NCBI RefSeq assembly: GCF_014108865.1
Contig: NZ_CP053928.1
Span: forward strand, 2,294,001 to 2,358,000
DNA length: 64,000 bases
Reading direction: 5' to 3'
From: Nocardioides sp. WS12
Lineage (GTDB): Bacteria; Actinomycetota; Actinomycetes; Propionibacteriales; Nocardioidaceae
This document shows positions 25,678 to 33,628 of this stretch, one piece after another. The position numbers were made by a program, and so were the translations under genes. Positions within the stretch are counted from its first letter, which is position 1. Each line of letters opens with the position of its first letter. Under the pieces are notes generated by a model, which saw only the letters and a program-made list of their open reading frames with translations, made no database searches and had not been told where the DNA came from.

Positions 25678-26636
25678 CGGTCTTCATCACCGGCGGGCGC
25701 GGGTTCATCGCCCGAGCGCTGGCCGATCGCCTGCGTGGGCAGGGGATTCGCACCTCGGGAGTGGATCTCGTCGCTGATCCTTTGTACGACGTCGTTGCCG
25801 GCTCGACGTCGTCCGGCGACGGGTGGCAAGGGCATTTTGCTGGCGCTGAGGTGGTGGTCCACACGGCCGCGCTGGTGACGAACACCGCGACGCATGACGA
25901 GGCGTGGCAGGTGAACGTGCTCGGCACCCGTCGGGCGCTCGACGCCGCGATCGCGGGCGGGGCGCGGCGGTTCGTGCACGTGTCGTCGGTGCGGGCGTTC
26001 GGAGACCTCGGCTGGCCCGACCAGGTCACCGAGGACCACCCCGTCCGCAACGACGGCGGCTCCTACGTCGACTCGAAGATCGCCAGCGAACAGGTCGTCC
26101 TGCAGGCGCACGCTGCGGGCGAGATCGAGGCGGTCATCGTGCGCCCCGGCGACGTGTACGGCCCGGGCTCGCGGCCGTGGACGATCCAGCCGGTGGAGTT
26201 GATCCGTCGGAGCGCGTTCGTGCTGCCGGCGATGGGCCGCGGCATCTTCAGTCCCGTGTACGTCGACGACCTGGTCGCCGGCCTGCAGCTGGCCGTCGAA
26301 CATCCTGCCGCTGCGGGGCAGGTCTTCACGATCGGTGGGGGAGTCGGCGTGACCTGTGCGGAGTTCTTCGGGCACTACTACCGGATGCTCGGCAAACGCG
26401 GTCCTGTGCGGTTGCCGACCGTGGTGGCGGTGGGTCTGGGGTCGGTGGCTTCGGGTGCGGCGCGGGTGGTCGGTCGTCGTACCGAAGCCAGCGCGGAAAC
26501 CATGCACTACTTCACCCGCACCGGTACGTATTCGATCGACAAGGCCCGTCGTCTTCTCGACTACGCTCCCGAGGTCGACCTCGACGAAGGCATGCGCCGT
26601 ACCGAAGCGTGGCTTCGCGAGAACTCCCTGATCTGA
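25674..26636 (+). CDS. NAD-dependent epimerase/dehydratase, 3-beta-hydroxysteroid-dehydrogenase-like
   Basis: 320 residues, extended SDR. N-terminal TGGRGFIARAL (GxxGxxA/G), AALVTNTA, VHVSSVRAFG and a YVDSK Tyr-x3-Lys, then VRPGDVYGPG, as in epimerases and in 3-beta-HSD/isomerase or dihydroflavonol-reductase-like enzymes. GTG start overlaps the previous stop. It ends the overlapped operon; four bases later the 22-bp repeat array begins. Substrate could be a sterol or long-chain lipid, not provable here. Confidence 0.88.
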   Translation: MTVFITGGRGFIARALADRLRGQGIRTSGVDLVADPLYDVVAGSTSSGDGWQGHFAGAEVVVHTAALVTNTATHDEAWQVNVLGTRRALDAAIAGGARRFVHVSSVRAFGDLGWPDQVTEDHPVRNDGGSYVDSKIASEQVVLQAHAAGEIEAVIVRPGDVYGPGSRPWTIQPVELIRRSAFVLPAMGRGIFSPVYVDDLVAGLQLAVEHPAAAGQVFTIGGGVGVTCAEFFGHYYRMLGKRGPVRLPTVVAVGLGSVASGAARVVGRRTEASAETMHYFTRTGTYSIDKARRLLDYAPEVDLDEGMRRTEAWLRENSLI

Positions 26637-26639
26637 ATT

Positions 26640-26760
26640 GAGGTGCGGGGGTTTCTCACGCGAGGTGCGGGGGTTTCTCATGCGAGGTGCGGGGGTTTCT
26701 CATGCGAGGTGCGGGGGTTTCTACCTCGAAGTGCGCCGGTTTCTCGGTCGAGGTGCGGGG
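26640..26760 (+). repeat. Tandem array of a 22-bp repeat, five and a half units
   Basis: Units begin at 26640, 26662, 26684, 26706 and 26728, with a partial sixth at 26750. Each starts GAGGTGCGGGGGTTTCT (unit five is GAAGTGCGCCGGTTTCT) followed by five variable bases. There are no spacers, so this is a tandem array. It starts four bases after the epimerase stop. A matching array in the opposite orientation lies at 27045-27154. Confidence 0.9.
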
Positions 26761-26764
26761 TTGG

Positions 26765-27025
26765 TCAGATGAAGGAGGACCACTCCCGGGCGGCTGCGTA
26801 CAGCGCCACGATCAGTGCACCCACGAAGGCGGCCTGCAGGGCGCGCTCGCCCCAGGGTGCGTGTCTCTCGGCGAGGTCGATGAGCGGACTCGCGGTCACC
26901 GTCAGGGCCAGCAGCGCCATGAGGGCCAGGCCCAGCAGGATCTGGCCGTCGAGGATCCGGCTGAAACTTACGTAGACCCATGCGAGGAGGAACAGGCCGG
27001 CCACTGCCCGCTGGGAACACGTCAC
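26765..27025 (-). CDS. Small three-helix membrane protein
   Basis: 86 residues from a GTG at 27025. Three hydrophobic segments are visible: AVAGLFLLAWVYVSF, ILLGLALMALLALTVTA and ALQAAFVGALIVALY, so an integral membrane protein is expected. The frame stays open to 27142, but that extension is translation of the 22-bp repeat array (repeating RFLTRSAEVSHTK patterns) and I leave it out. No family recognised. It is bracketed by the two inverted 22-bp arrays and lies between two gene 3' ends. Confidence 0.6.
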   Translation of the reverse strand: MTCSQRAVAGLFLLAWVYVSFSRILDGQILLGLALMALLALTVTASPLIDLAERHAPWGERALQAAFVGALIVALYAAAREWSSFI

Positions 27026-27044
27026 GGGACGACACCGTACTGGC

Positions 27045-27154
27045 AGAAACCGGCGCACCTCGACGCAGAAACCCACGCACTTCGTGTGAGAAACCTCCGC
27101 ACTTCGTGTGAGAAACCTCCGCACCTCGCGTGCGAAACCCACGCACCTCGTCAG
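27045..27154 (-). repeat. Second array of the 22-bp repeat, opposite orientation, five units
   Basis: Units start at 27045, 27067, 27089, 27111 and 27133 on the plus strand, reading AGAAACC(T/C)(C/A)CGCAC(C/T)TCG plus variable bases. This is the reverse complement of the array at 26640. Units are contiguous at exactly 22 bp. The outermost unit (27133-27154) contains the stop codon of the tetR gene at 27151-27153. Read on the minus strand, the array follows the tetR gene in the same sense in which the first array follows the epimerase gene. Confidence 0.9.
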
Positions 27155-27738
27155 AGGGTGAGGAGTGCGTCCAGGGCCCGGCAGCAGTGGGTGACGTCCA
27201 CCTCGAGCGCCACCCGGTCGGCAGGATCGGAGCCGGTCCAGAGGAGGGCGCGGTCTTCGACGTACGCCGTCCAGGCGTGTACGACGGGCGCCGTGCCCTC
27301 GTCCAGTCCGAATGCCGCGATGAGTCGCCGGGCGATGGTCATCCGGTGTGACTCCAACCGGTTGCCGCCGACGGCGATGGTGCCGTTGCCGAAGACGAGG
27401 GCGACGTAGAACTCGCGGCGCCGTTCGATCTGGGCGTAGACACGGGACACGAACTGCTCACAGGCGAGCTCGGGGGAGACGCCTTCGTCGGGGGCGGTGT
27501 TGCGCAGGACCCGGCGGAGGGCGGCGCCGATGACGGCGTCGTAGTAGTCGGTCTTGGTGGGGAAGTAGTGGAAGAGCAGGCCGCGGGAGATGCCGGCTTC
27601 GGCGGCGACGGCGTCGATCGAGAGGTCCTGGATCGGCTTCTCGACCAGCATGCTCAGGCCGATGCCGAGCAGTTGGCGGCGTCGATCTTCGGGGGACAGC
27701 CGGCGTCGGGTGTGATCTGCATCCACGCTATTGAGCAT
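27151..27738 (-). CDS. TetR family transcriptional regulator
   Basis: 195 residues, ATG at 27738. HTH: LSIDAVAAEAGISRGLLFHYF then PTKTDYYDAV, as in TetR_N, at about 39-65. Divergent from the acyl-CoA dehydrogenase at 27766, with only 27 bases between starts. A perfect palindrome at 27731-27745 overlaps its own start codon, so it probably represses itself and the divergent operon. Its stop codon lies inside the last unit of the 22-bp repeat array. Confidence 0.9.
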   Translation of the reverse strand: MLNSVDADHTRRRLSPEDRRRQLLGIGLSMLVEKPIQDLSIDAVAAEAGISRGLLFHYFPTKTDYYDAVIGAALRRVLRNTAPDEGVSPELACEQFVSRVYAQIERRREFYVALVFGNGTIAVGGNRLESHRMTIARRLIAAFGLDEGTAPVVHAWTAYVEDRALLWTGSDPADRVALEVDVTHCCRALDALLTL

Positions 27739-27745
27739 TGCTCAA
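27731..27745. promoter_or_regulatory. TetR operator, TTGAGCA-T-TGCTCAA
   Basis: Seven-base arms that are exact reverse complements around a single central T. It covers the tetR start codon (27736-27738) and lies 20 bases before the acyl-CoA dehydrogenase ATG. Size and symmetry fit a TetR-dimer operator, and the divergent layout fits joint repression of both genes. Binding itself is inferred. Confidence 0.7.
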
Positions 27746-27765
27746 CAGTGTGACAAGGTCAAGCC

Positions 27766-29025
27766 ATGGACTTCTCACCCAGCCCCCGCGCCCAGGAGCT
27801 CACCGAACTGGCGCGTGAGTTCCTCGCGACCGAGGTCGAGCCGATCGAAGCGGCGTACCACCACGAGATCTCGGAGATCCGCAACCGCGGTGGCGACCCG
27901 TGGGCGCCCCTCCCGATCATCAAGGAGCTCCAGGCCAAGGCGCGCGCCCAGGGCCTCTGGAACCTCTTCCTGCCCGCCGGCCACGAGGGCCCGTACGCCG
28001 AGAAGTACGGCACTCACGGCGGGACCGGCCTCAGCAACGTCGACTACGCCCCGATCGCCGAGCTCACGGGCCGGTCCTTCCTCGGGCCGCTGATCTTCAA
28101 CTGCAACGCCCCGGACACCGGCAACATGGAGGTGCTCCTCAAGTACGGCAACCAGGCGCAGAAGGACGAGTGGCTCGACCCGCTGCTCGACGGCCGGATC
28201 CGCAGCGCCTTCGCGATGACCGAGCCCGGCGTCGCGTCCTCGGACGCGACCAACATGGAGCTGACTGCTGTCGTCGACGGCGACGAGATCGTCATCAACG
28301 GTCGCAAGTGGTTCATCACCGGCGTCGGCAACCCCGACTGCAAGGTCCTCATCGTCATGGGCCTCACCGACCCCGACGCCGACCGTCACCACCGGCACTC
28401 GATGGTGCTCGTGCCGCGCGACGCCCCCGGTGTCAGCGTCGCCCGGATGCTCCCCACGATGGGCATCTACGACGAGCCGATCGGCCACGGCGAAGTCGTG
28501 TTCGAGAACGTCCGCGTCCCCGTCGCCAACTTTGTCGCCGGACCCGGCGAGGCGTTCGCGATCGCCCAGGGCCGCCTCGGACCCGGCCGCGTCCACCACT
28601 GCATGCGCCTGATCGGCCTCGCGGAGAAGGCCCTCGAACTGGCCTGCCAGCGCGGTACCGACCGGATCGCCTTCGGCAAGCCGCTGGTCAACCTCGGCGG
28701 CAACCGCGAGCGGATCGCCGAGGCCCGGATCGCCATCGATTCCACCCGCCTCCTGGTGCTCAATGCCGCGTGGAAGCTGGACGTCGGCGGCCCGATGAAC
28801 GCGATCAGCGAGGTCAGCCAGATCAAGGTCGCTGCCCCGCGGATGGCCCAGCAGATCATCGACTTCGCCATGCAGATCCACGGCGGCGGTGGCATTTCCA
28901 ACGACTTCCCGCTGGCCGGCGCGTGGACCAACGCCCGCGCCCTGCGGCTCGCCGACGGTCCCGACGAGGTGCACCTCGGCATGGTGGCGCGCCTCGAGCT
29001 GGGCAAGTACGGCGTCAGCCGGTGA
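27766..29025 (+). CDS. Acyl-CoA dehydrogenase, long form (FadE2/ACAD11-like)
   Basis: 419 residues. Landmarks: AFAMTEPGVASSDATNM, INGRKWFITGVGNPDCKV, GPGRVHHCMRLIG, RIAFGKPLVNLGGN and MQIHGGGGISNDFPLA. The motif set matches the ACAD10/11-type long dehydrogenases, which often occur beside an APH-like phosphotransferase such as the one at 31866. ATG at 27766 with AAGG 8 bases before it. Dehydrogenates an acyl-CoA with FAD. Stop overlaps the lipoprotein start (GTGA). Confidence 0.93.
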   Translation: MDFSPSPRAQELTELAREFLATEVEPIEAAYHHEISEIRNRGGDPWAPLPIIKELQAKARAQGLWNLFLPAGHEGPYAEKYGTHGGTGLSNVDYAPIAELTGRSFLGPLIFNCNAPDTGNMEVLLKYGNQAQKDEWLDPLLDGRIRSAFAMTEPGVASSDATNMELTAVVDGDEIVINGRKWFITGVGNPDCKVLIVMGLTDPDADRHHRHSMVLVPRDAPGVSVARMLPTMGIYDEPIGHGEVVFENVRVPVANFVAGPGEAFAIAQGRLGPGRVHHCMRLIGLAEKALELACQRGTDRIAFGKPLVNLGGNRERIAEARIAIDSTRLLVLNAAWKLDVGGPMNAISEVSQIKVAAPRMAQQIIDFAMQIHGGGGISNDFPLAGAWTNARALRLADGPDEVHLGMVARLELGKYGVSR

Positions 29026-30323
29026 CCCGGAAGCGCGTCCTCGGGAGCGCGCTGCTGCTGACCGGTCTGGGAATGAGCGGCTGCGCGGGCGAGGACCCGG
29101 TCAAGATCGACGAGCTCGATCCTGCGCTCAACGGGCTGGCCGTCGTCGACCACGAACTGGACTGCTACAAGCACGAGTTCAGCAAGCGCTGCAATGTCGA
29201 CGTGGAGATCGAGGGCGACGCGACGAGCGAGGAGATCGCGGCGGTCGTCGGCGAACTCGAGAACTTCGCGGGTGAGTCCAAGGTGACGATCCAGGTCGTG
29301 CTGGCCGACACCGGCATCGGCGGCCGGATCGGTTCCGGCACCCACGCCGTCAGCGCCGGCGCGTCGATGGCCCTGGCCCGCGAGCTCGAGGTCGAGAGGT
29401 TCGACGGGCAGTTCGGCAGGGAGCCGAGGTTCTCGGTGACCCCGGGCGAGCCCGGCCGCCCCGAGACCACCGCCGTACAACTGGCCGACGTGGGCAACGC
29501 CAGCGTGGTCGTCCTCACTGCCGGTTGGCGCTACGAGGCCGAGCCCGGCGACGACCTGACCGACGAAGACGCCCTCCTTTCGGCCCTCGGTTCGTACGAG
29601 GTCGACGGCGCCACCGTCAGTGACGGCAAGGTGTCGATCCGCCTCGACGACGACGCCGACCTGGCCGCCGCAGAGAAGGACCTGCGTGCCGACCCGGCGT
29701 ATGCCAAGGTCGCCTCCGTCGAGGTCGGGTACGACGTCAAGGCCGGACCCCCGCGCGACCACCGGTTCGACGACCTCGAGGTCATCGAGGAAGCCCTTGC
29801 GGACGACCCGGGCCTGATCGACGTCACGAACGATGGACGCTTGGAGTTCGTGGCAGCGAACCCGACCGACGGCCAGCGACTCGATCGGTTGCTGCGCGAG
29901 CGCGCGGCCGACGTCTACCGGGAGGTCGGCTCCGCATGGACCCTCGGGGACGTGGACGGACGCCACATCTCGGTGATCCAGCCGCAGGACGGGGGCAAGG
30001 ACTGGGCCCTCGCCATCGCGCTCTGGGCGGACCCCCAATGGGCGGGCGCGAATGTCGTCGTCTCCGGTGACGAGTTCGCCCACGTCAACCTGTATCCGGT
30101 AGACGGGGCGACGCCGTACGACCTCGGTCTGGCCATGGCCGAGATGCAGGTCGACCAGGTCGGGGCACCGGTGACGCTCCGGCTCTCGATCACCACCGGA
30201 CGCACCGACTACGACGTGAACTTCACCGGCAGTTCTCTCGCCCTGTCCGGGGACGTCCCGGTGCCGGATGCAACGCTGCAGGACCTGAAGGCCGGTTGGA
30301 GCAAGGGAGTGGAGACCCGATGA
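29022..30323 (+). CDS. Putative lipoprotein of unknown function
   Basis: 433 residues from a GTG overlapping the dehydrogenase stop. The N-terminus is basic (TRKR), then hydrophobic LGSALLLTGLG, then a lipobox M-S-G-C with Cys21, predicting export and lipid attachment. The mature part has no membrane segment, is strongly acidic and repeats an alpha/beta pattern (for instance DPALNGL early, DPGLIDV later) that may be repeated small domains. Another Cys pair occurs near 48-56. No family recognised. Odd as the second gene of a cytosolic acyl-CoA operon. Confidence 0.8.
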   Translation: MTRKRVLGSALLLTGLGMSGCAGEDPVKIDELDPALNGLAVVDHELDCYKHEFSKRCNVDVEIEGDATSEEIAAVVGELENFAGESKVTIQVVLADTGIGGRIGSGTHAVSAGASMALARELEVERFDGQFGREPRFSVTPGEPGRPETTAVQLADVGNASVVVLTAGWRYEAEPGDDLTDEDALLSALGSYEVDGATVSDGKVSIRLDDDADLAAAEKDLRADPAYAKVASVEVGYDVKAGPPRDHRFDDLEVIEEALADDPGLIDVTNDGRLEFVAANPTDGQRLDRLLRERAADVYREVGSAWTLGDVDGRHISVIQPQDGGKDWALAIALWADPQWAGANVVVSGDEFAHVNLYPVDGATPYDLGLAMAEMQVDQVGAPVTLRLSITTGRTDYDVNFTGSSLALSGDVPVPDATLQDLKAGWSKGVETR

Positions 30324-31111
30324 GCAAGAAGCGTGTCCTGATCACCGGCGGGGCGTCGGGCCTCGGCGCTGCCATGGCCGCGGCCTTCCGGGCGCGCGGG
30401 GACGACGTCCTCGTGGCCGACCTGCAACCGGGTCTCGACAAGCTCGACCACCCCGACGGCATCAAGCTCGACGTCACCTCCGACGACGACTGGGCCGCTG
30501 CCCTCACCTGGGTCCAGGAGAACTGGGGCGGCCTCGACATCCTGATCAACAACGCCGGCATCGCCACCGGCGGCCGGATCGACGTCGTGAGCCTCGACGA
30601 GTGGCGCAAGGTCATCGAGATCAACCTGCTGGGCGTCGTCCGCGGCTGCCGCACGTTCACGCCGATGTTCAAGGCGCAGGGGAGCGGTCACATCCTCAAC
30701 ACGGCGTCCCTGGCCGGGCTCGTGCACCCGCCCGGGATGTCGTCGTACACGGCGGTCAAGGCGGGCGTGGTGGCGCTCAGCGAGACGTTGTCCTACGAGC
30801 TGCACCCGCACGGCATCGATGTCTCCGCGCTGTGCCCCGGCTTCATCAAGACGCCGTTGGCCCAGTCGCTGGGCGGCAGTGACACCGTGATGGACGCCAT
30901 CGCTGCGCGCCTGATCAACAAGTCGCCGTACACGGCCGAGCAGGTGGCCGCCGCGGTCCTCAAGGGCCTCGACAAGAAGGCGATGGTGATCCTCCCGGAC
31001 CCGGCCGCCCGCAAGGCAGTCTGGACCAAGCGTTTCGCACGACCGTTGTACGACCGCGAGCAGCGGAAGTTCGGCGCCCGCATCAAGTCCATCACCGAAG
31101 GCCAATCATGA
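30320..31111 (+). CDS. Short-chain dehydrogenase/reductase
   Basis: 263 residues, ATG overlapping the lipoprotein stop. TGGASGLGAAM loop, NNAG, Ser in NTASLAGL and YTAVK. C-terminal segment ends in a basic, Arg-rich helix. It probably carries out an NAD(P)-dependent hydroxyl/keto conversion on a lipid substrate linked to the adjacent dehydrogenase. Its stop overlaps an in-frame ATG of the next gene. Confidence 0.92.
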   Translation: MSKKRVLITGGASGLGAAMAAAFRARGDDVLVADLQPGLDKLDHPDGIKLDVTSDDDWAAALTWVQENWGGLDILINNAGIATGGRIDVVSLDEWRKVIEINLLGVVRGCRTFTPMFKAQGSGHILNTASLAGLVHPPGMSSYTAVKAGVVALSETLSYELHPHGIDVSALCPGFIKTPLAQSLGGSDTVMDAIAARLINKSPYTAEQVAAAVLKGLDKKAMVILPDPAARKAVWTKRFARPLYDREQRKFGARIKSITEGQS

Positions 31112-31119
31112 GGAGCGGC

Positions 31120-31869
31120 ATGAGCAAGGGAACGATCGTCATCACCGGCGCCAGTTCGGGTCTTGGCGAGGAAATGGCGCGCCAGTTCGCCGATCTGGGC
31201 TACGACCTGGGGTTGTGCGCCCGTCGTACGGAACGCCTCGAGGCCGTGGCGGCGGAGATCTCCGCCGCCCACCCTGACACCCGGGTGATCCTCAAGGCAC
31301 TCGACGTGAACGACGACGACGCCGTCTTCCGGGTCGTCCACGAGTTCGCTGCGGAGTTCGGCACGCTCGACCGCGTGATCATCAACGCCGGCCTGGGCAA
31401 GGGCGCGCCGCTCGGCACCGGGCGTTACCAGGCCAACCGCCAGACCGCGATGACCAACTTCGTCGCCGCCCTCGCGCAGACCGAGGCGGCCATGGAGATC
31501 TTCCGGGCGCAGAAGAGCGGCCACCTGGTCATGATCTCGTCGATGTCCGCCATGCGGGGCCAGCGCAAGACGATCACGACGTACGCCGCCACCAAGGCCG
31601 GCGTCGCGGCGCTGGCCGAGGGCTTGCAGAACGAGAACGTCCCCGGCATCGACGTCTCGATCATCTACCCCGGCTACATCCGCTCGGAGATGAATGCGAA
31701 GGTCGAGCAGAAGACGAAGTTCATGGTCGACACCGAGACCGGCGTCCGGGCGATGGTCGACGCGATCGAGAAGCGCAAGGCCAAGGCGTACGTCCCCGCC
31801 TGGCCGTGGGTGCCGCTGGGCTACGCCATGAAGCGCCTGCCCCTGTCCGTCGTACGGAAGCTGGCATGA
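31120..31869 (+). CDS. Short-chain dehydrogenase/reductase
   Basis: 249 residues. TGASSGLGEEM, then NAGLG, Ser in MISSMSAM and YAATK. An ATG at 31108 overlaps the previous stop, but AGGAG at 31111-31115 and the usual MxKGTIVITGASSG beginning favour the ATG at 31120. The C-terminus has a hydrophobic WPWVPLGYAM segment common in membrane-associated actinobacterial SDRs. Stop overlaps the phosphotransferase start. Confidence 0.9.
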   Translation: MSKGTIVITGASSGLGEEMARQFADLGYDLGLCARRTERLEAVAAEISAAHPDTRVILKALDVNDDDAVFRVVHEFAAEFGTLDRVIINAGLGKGAPLGTGRYQANRQTAMTNFVAALAQTEAAMEIFRAQKSGHLVMISSMSAMRGQRKTITTYAATKAGVAALAEGLQNENVPGIDVSIIYPGYIRSEMNAKVEQKTKFMVDTETGVRAMVDAIEKRKAKAYVPAWPWVPLGYAMKRLPLSVVRKLA

Positions 31870-32915
31870 ACGACGCCGCCGAGGTCCGCGACGAGGACAG
31901 CTTTGACGTCGACGCCGTCGCGGCCTGGCTGGGCCGTGACATCGAGGAGGTCCGCCAGTTCGCGGGGGGTGCGTCGAACCTGACGTACCTGCTGAAGGTC
32001 TCGACAGGCTCGACCAACGGGCCTGACCTGATCCTGCGACGCCCGCCCGCGGGCACCAAGGCGAAGGGCGCCCACGACATGGGTCGCGAGTACCGGATCC
32101 AGTCCGCCCTCGCCCCCGTCTTCCCGTACGTCGCCCCGATGGTCGCGTTCTGCGAGGACGAGTCGGTGATCGGTTCGGAGTTCTACGTCATGGAGCGCGT
32201 CGCCGGCCACATCCCGCGCAAGGAGCTGGGCCTGGACCTGACCCCCGAACAGGTGCGCGCACTGTGCACCAACGTGCTCGACCTGCTCGTCGACCTGCAC
32301 GGCGTCGATCCTGAAGCCGCGGGACTGACCACGCTCGGTAAGGGCGAGGGGTACGTCGCCCGGCAGGTCGGCGGCTGGATCGGCCGCTTCGGCAAGGCGA
32401 AGACGTGGAACGTGCCGTCGTACAAGAAGGTGATGCGTTGGCTCGACGAGCACCAGCCGGCTGACCGCGCCACCTGCCTGATCCACAACGACTTCCGGTT
32501 CGACAACGTCGTGCTCGACGAAGCCGACCCCACGAAGCCGATCGCCTTGCTGGACTGGGAAATGGCGACCCTGGGCGACCCGTTGATGGACCTCGGCGCC
32601 GTCACCGCCTACTGGGTGCAGGCCGACGACTCGAAGCTGTTCCAGCAGTTCCGTCGCCAGCCCACGCACATCCCCGGGATGCTCAGCCGGCGCGAGGTCG
32701 TCGACTACTACCTGGCGAAGTCGGGGTTCGAGCTCACCGACAAGGAATGGGCCTTCTACGAGGTCTTCGGGATGTTCCGGCTCGCGGTGATCCTGCAGCA
32801 GATCTACTACCGCTACCACCACAAGCAGACCAGCAACCCGGCGTTCAAGAACTTCTGGATCGCCTCCCACGTCCTGCACCGCCGGTGCCTCGCGATCATC
32901 AAGCAGGTGGGCTGA
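31866..32915 (+). CDS. APH-fold phosphotransferase, ACAD10/11 N-domain type
   Basis: 349 residues. Kinase-like features: FAGGASNLTYLL nucleotide loop, an early Arg-rich ILRRPP strand, the Brenner motif HNDFRFDN and the metal motif LLDWEMATLGDP. In animals this domain is fused to an acyl-CoA dehydrogenase (ACAD10/11), where it phosphorylates 4-hydroxyacyl-CoA. Here kinase and dehydrogenase are separate genes of one operon, supporting a related role in catabolism of hydroxy fatty acids. ATG overlaps the SDR stop. Confidence 0.88.
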   Translation: MNDAAEVRDEDSFDVDAVAAWLGRDIEEVRQFAGGASNLTYLLKVSTGSTNGPDLILRRPPAGTKAKGAHDMGREYRIQSALAPVFPYVAPMVAFCEDESVIGSEFYVMERVAGHIPRKELGLDLTPEQVRALCTNVLDLLVDLHGVDPEAAGLTTLGKGEGYVARQVGGWIGRFGKAKTWNVPSYKKVMRWLDEHQPADRATCLIHNDFRFDNVVLDEADPTKPIALLDWEMATLGDPLMDLGAVTAYWVQADDSKLFQQFRRQPTHIPGMLSRREVVDYYLAKSGFELTDKEWAFYEVFGMFRLAVILQQIYYRYHHKQTSNPAFKNFWIASHVLHRRCLAIIKQVG

Positions 32916-32916
32916 G

Positions 32917-33606
32917 GTGCGCATCGGCTACCTCGTCCGTCACGGACAGGCCTCCTTCGGCAAGAAGGACTACGACGCCCTGTCCGACCTCGGACACCTC
33001 CAGGCGCGGGTGCTCGGGCGCGAGCTCGCGGCGCGGGAGATCACGCCGGACCTGATCATCCGCGGTGGACTGCGCCGGCACCGCGAGACGGCCGACGGCA
33101 TCCTCCAGGGCCTCGAGCAGCACGTGCCGGTGGCCGTCGACGAGGACTGGGACGAGTTCGACTTCCAGCACGTCATGGAGGTCCACAAGCCGCTCTACCG
33201 CTCGCGCGCGCTGATGCTCGCCGACCTCGCACGCACCCGTCAGCCGAAGGCGGCGTTCCAGGCCGTCTTCGAGGAGGCCACCGCCCGCTGGATCGGCGGC
33301 GGCCACGACGAGGAGTACGACGAATCGTTCCCCGCGTTCGCAGGCCGGGTCGAGGGCGCCCTGGAGCGGATGACCGAGCGCGGCCCCGAGAAGGGGACCG
33401 TGCTGGTGGTCAGCTCCGGCGGCCCGATCGGCCTGGCAGCATCGCTGCTGCTGGCCGGCGACACCTCACTGTGGGGGTCGCTGAACCGGGTCGCGGTGAA
33501 CACCGGCGTCACCAAGGTGATCCACGGGCGCACCGGGTTGAACCTGTCGTCGTACAACAGCCACACCCATGTCGAGCACGACCGGGAGTTGCTGACCTAC
33601 CGCTGA
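32917..33606 (+). CDS. Histidine phosphatase family protein
   Basis: 229 residues, GTG start one base after the phosphotransferase stop. Phosphoglycerate-mutase-type signature LVRHGQ with Arg8-His9-Gly10 near the N-terminus, a second Arg-His in RGGLRRHRET, and a late VVSSGGPIG where family members often have SHG; here His is replaced by Gly, so activity may be altered. Paired with a kinase-like gene, it may remove a phosphate from the same class of intermediate. It ends the operon begun at 27766. Confidence 0.85.
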   Translation: MRIGYLVRHGQASFGKKDYDALSDLGHLQARVLGRELAAREITPDLIIRGGLRRHRETADGILQGLEQHVPVAVDEDWDEFDFQHVMEVHKPLYRSRALMLADLARTRQPKAAFQAVFEEATARWIGGGHDEEYDESFPAFAGRVEGALERMTERGPEKGTVLVVSSGGPIGLAASLLLAGDTSLWGSLNRVAVNTGVTKVIHGRTGLNLSSYNSHTHVEHDRELLTYR

Positions 33607-33628
33607 CTTCCGCCACTACGGTGAGCAC

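Noticed and set aside
26640-27154. 22-bp repeats as a CRISPR array
   Set aside because: Units are contiguous with no spacers, shorter than CRISPR repeats, and no cas gene is in the window.
26643-27409. Repeat-encoded frames such as those beginning MRGFL
   Set aside because: They are open only because the 22-bp unit lacks stops in some frames; composition is a translated repeat.
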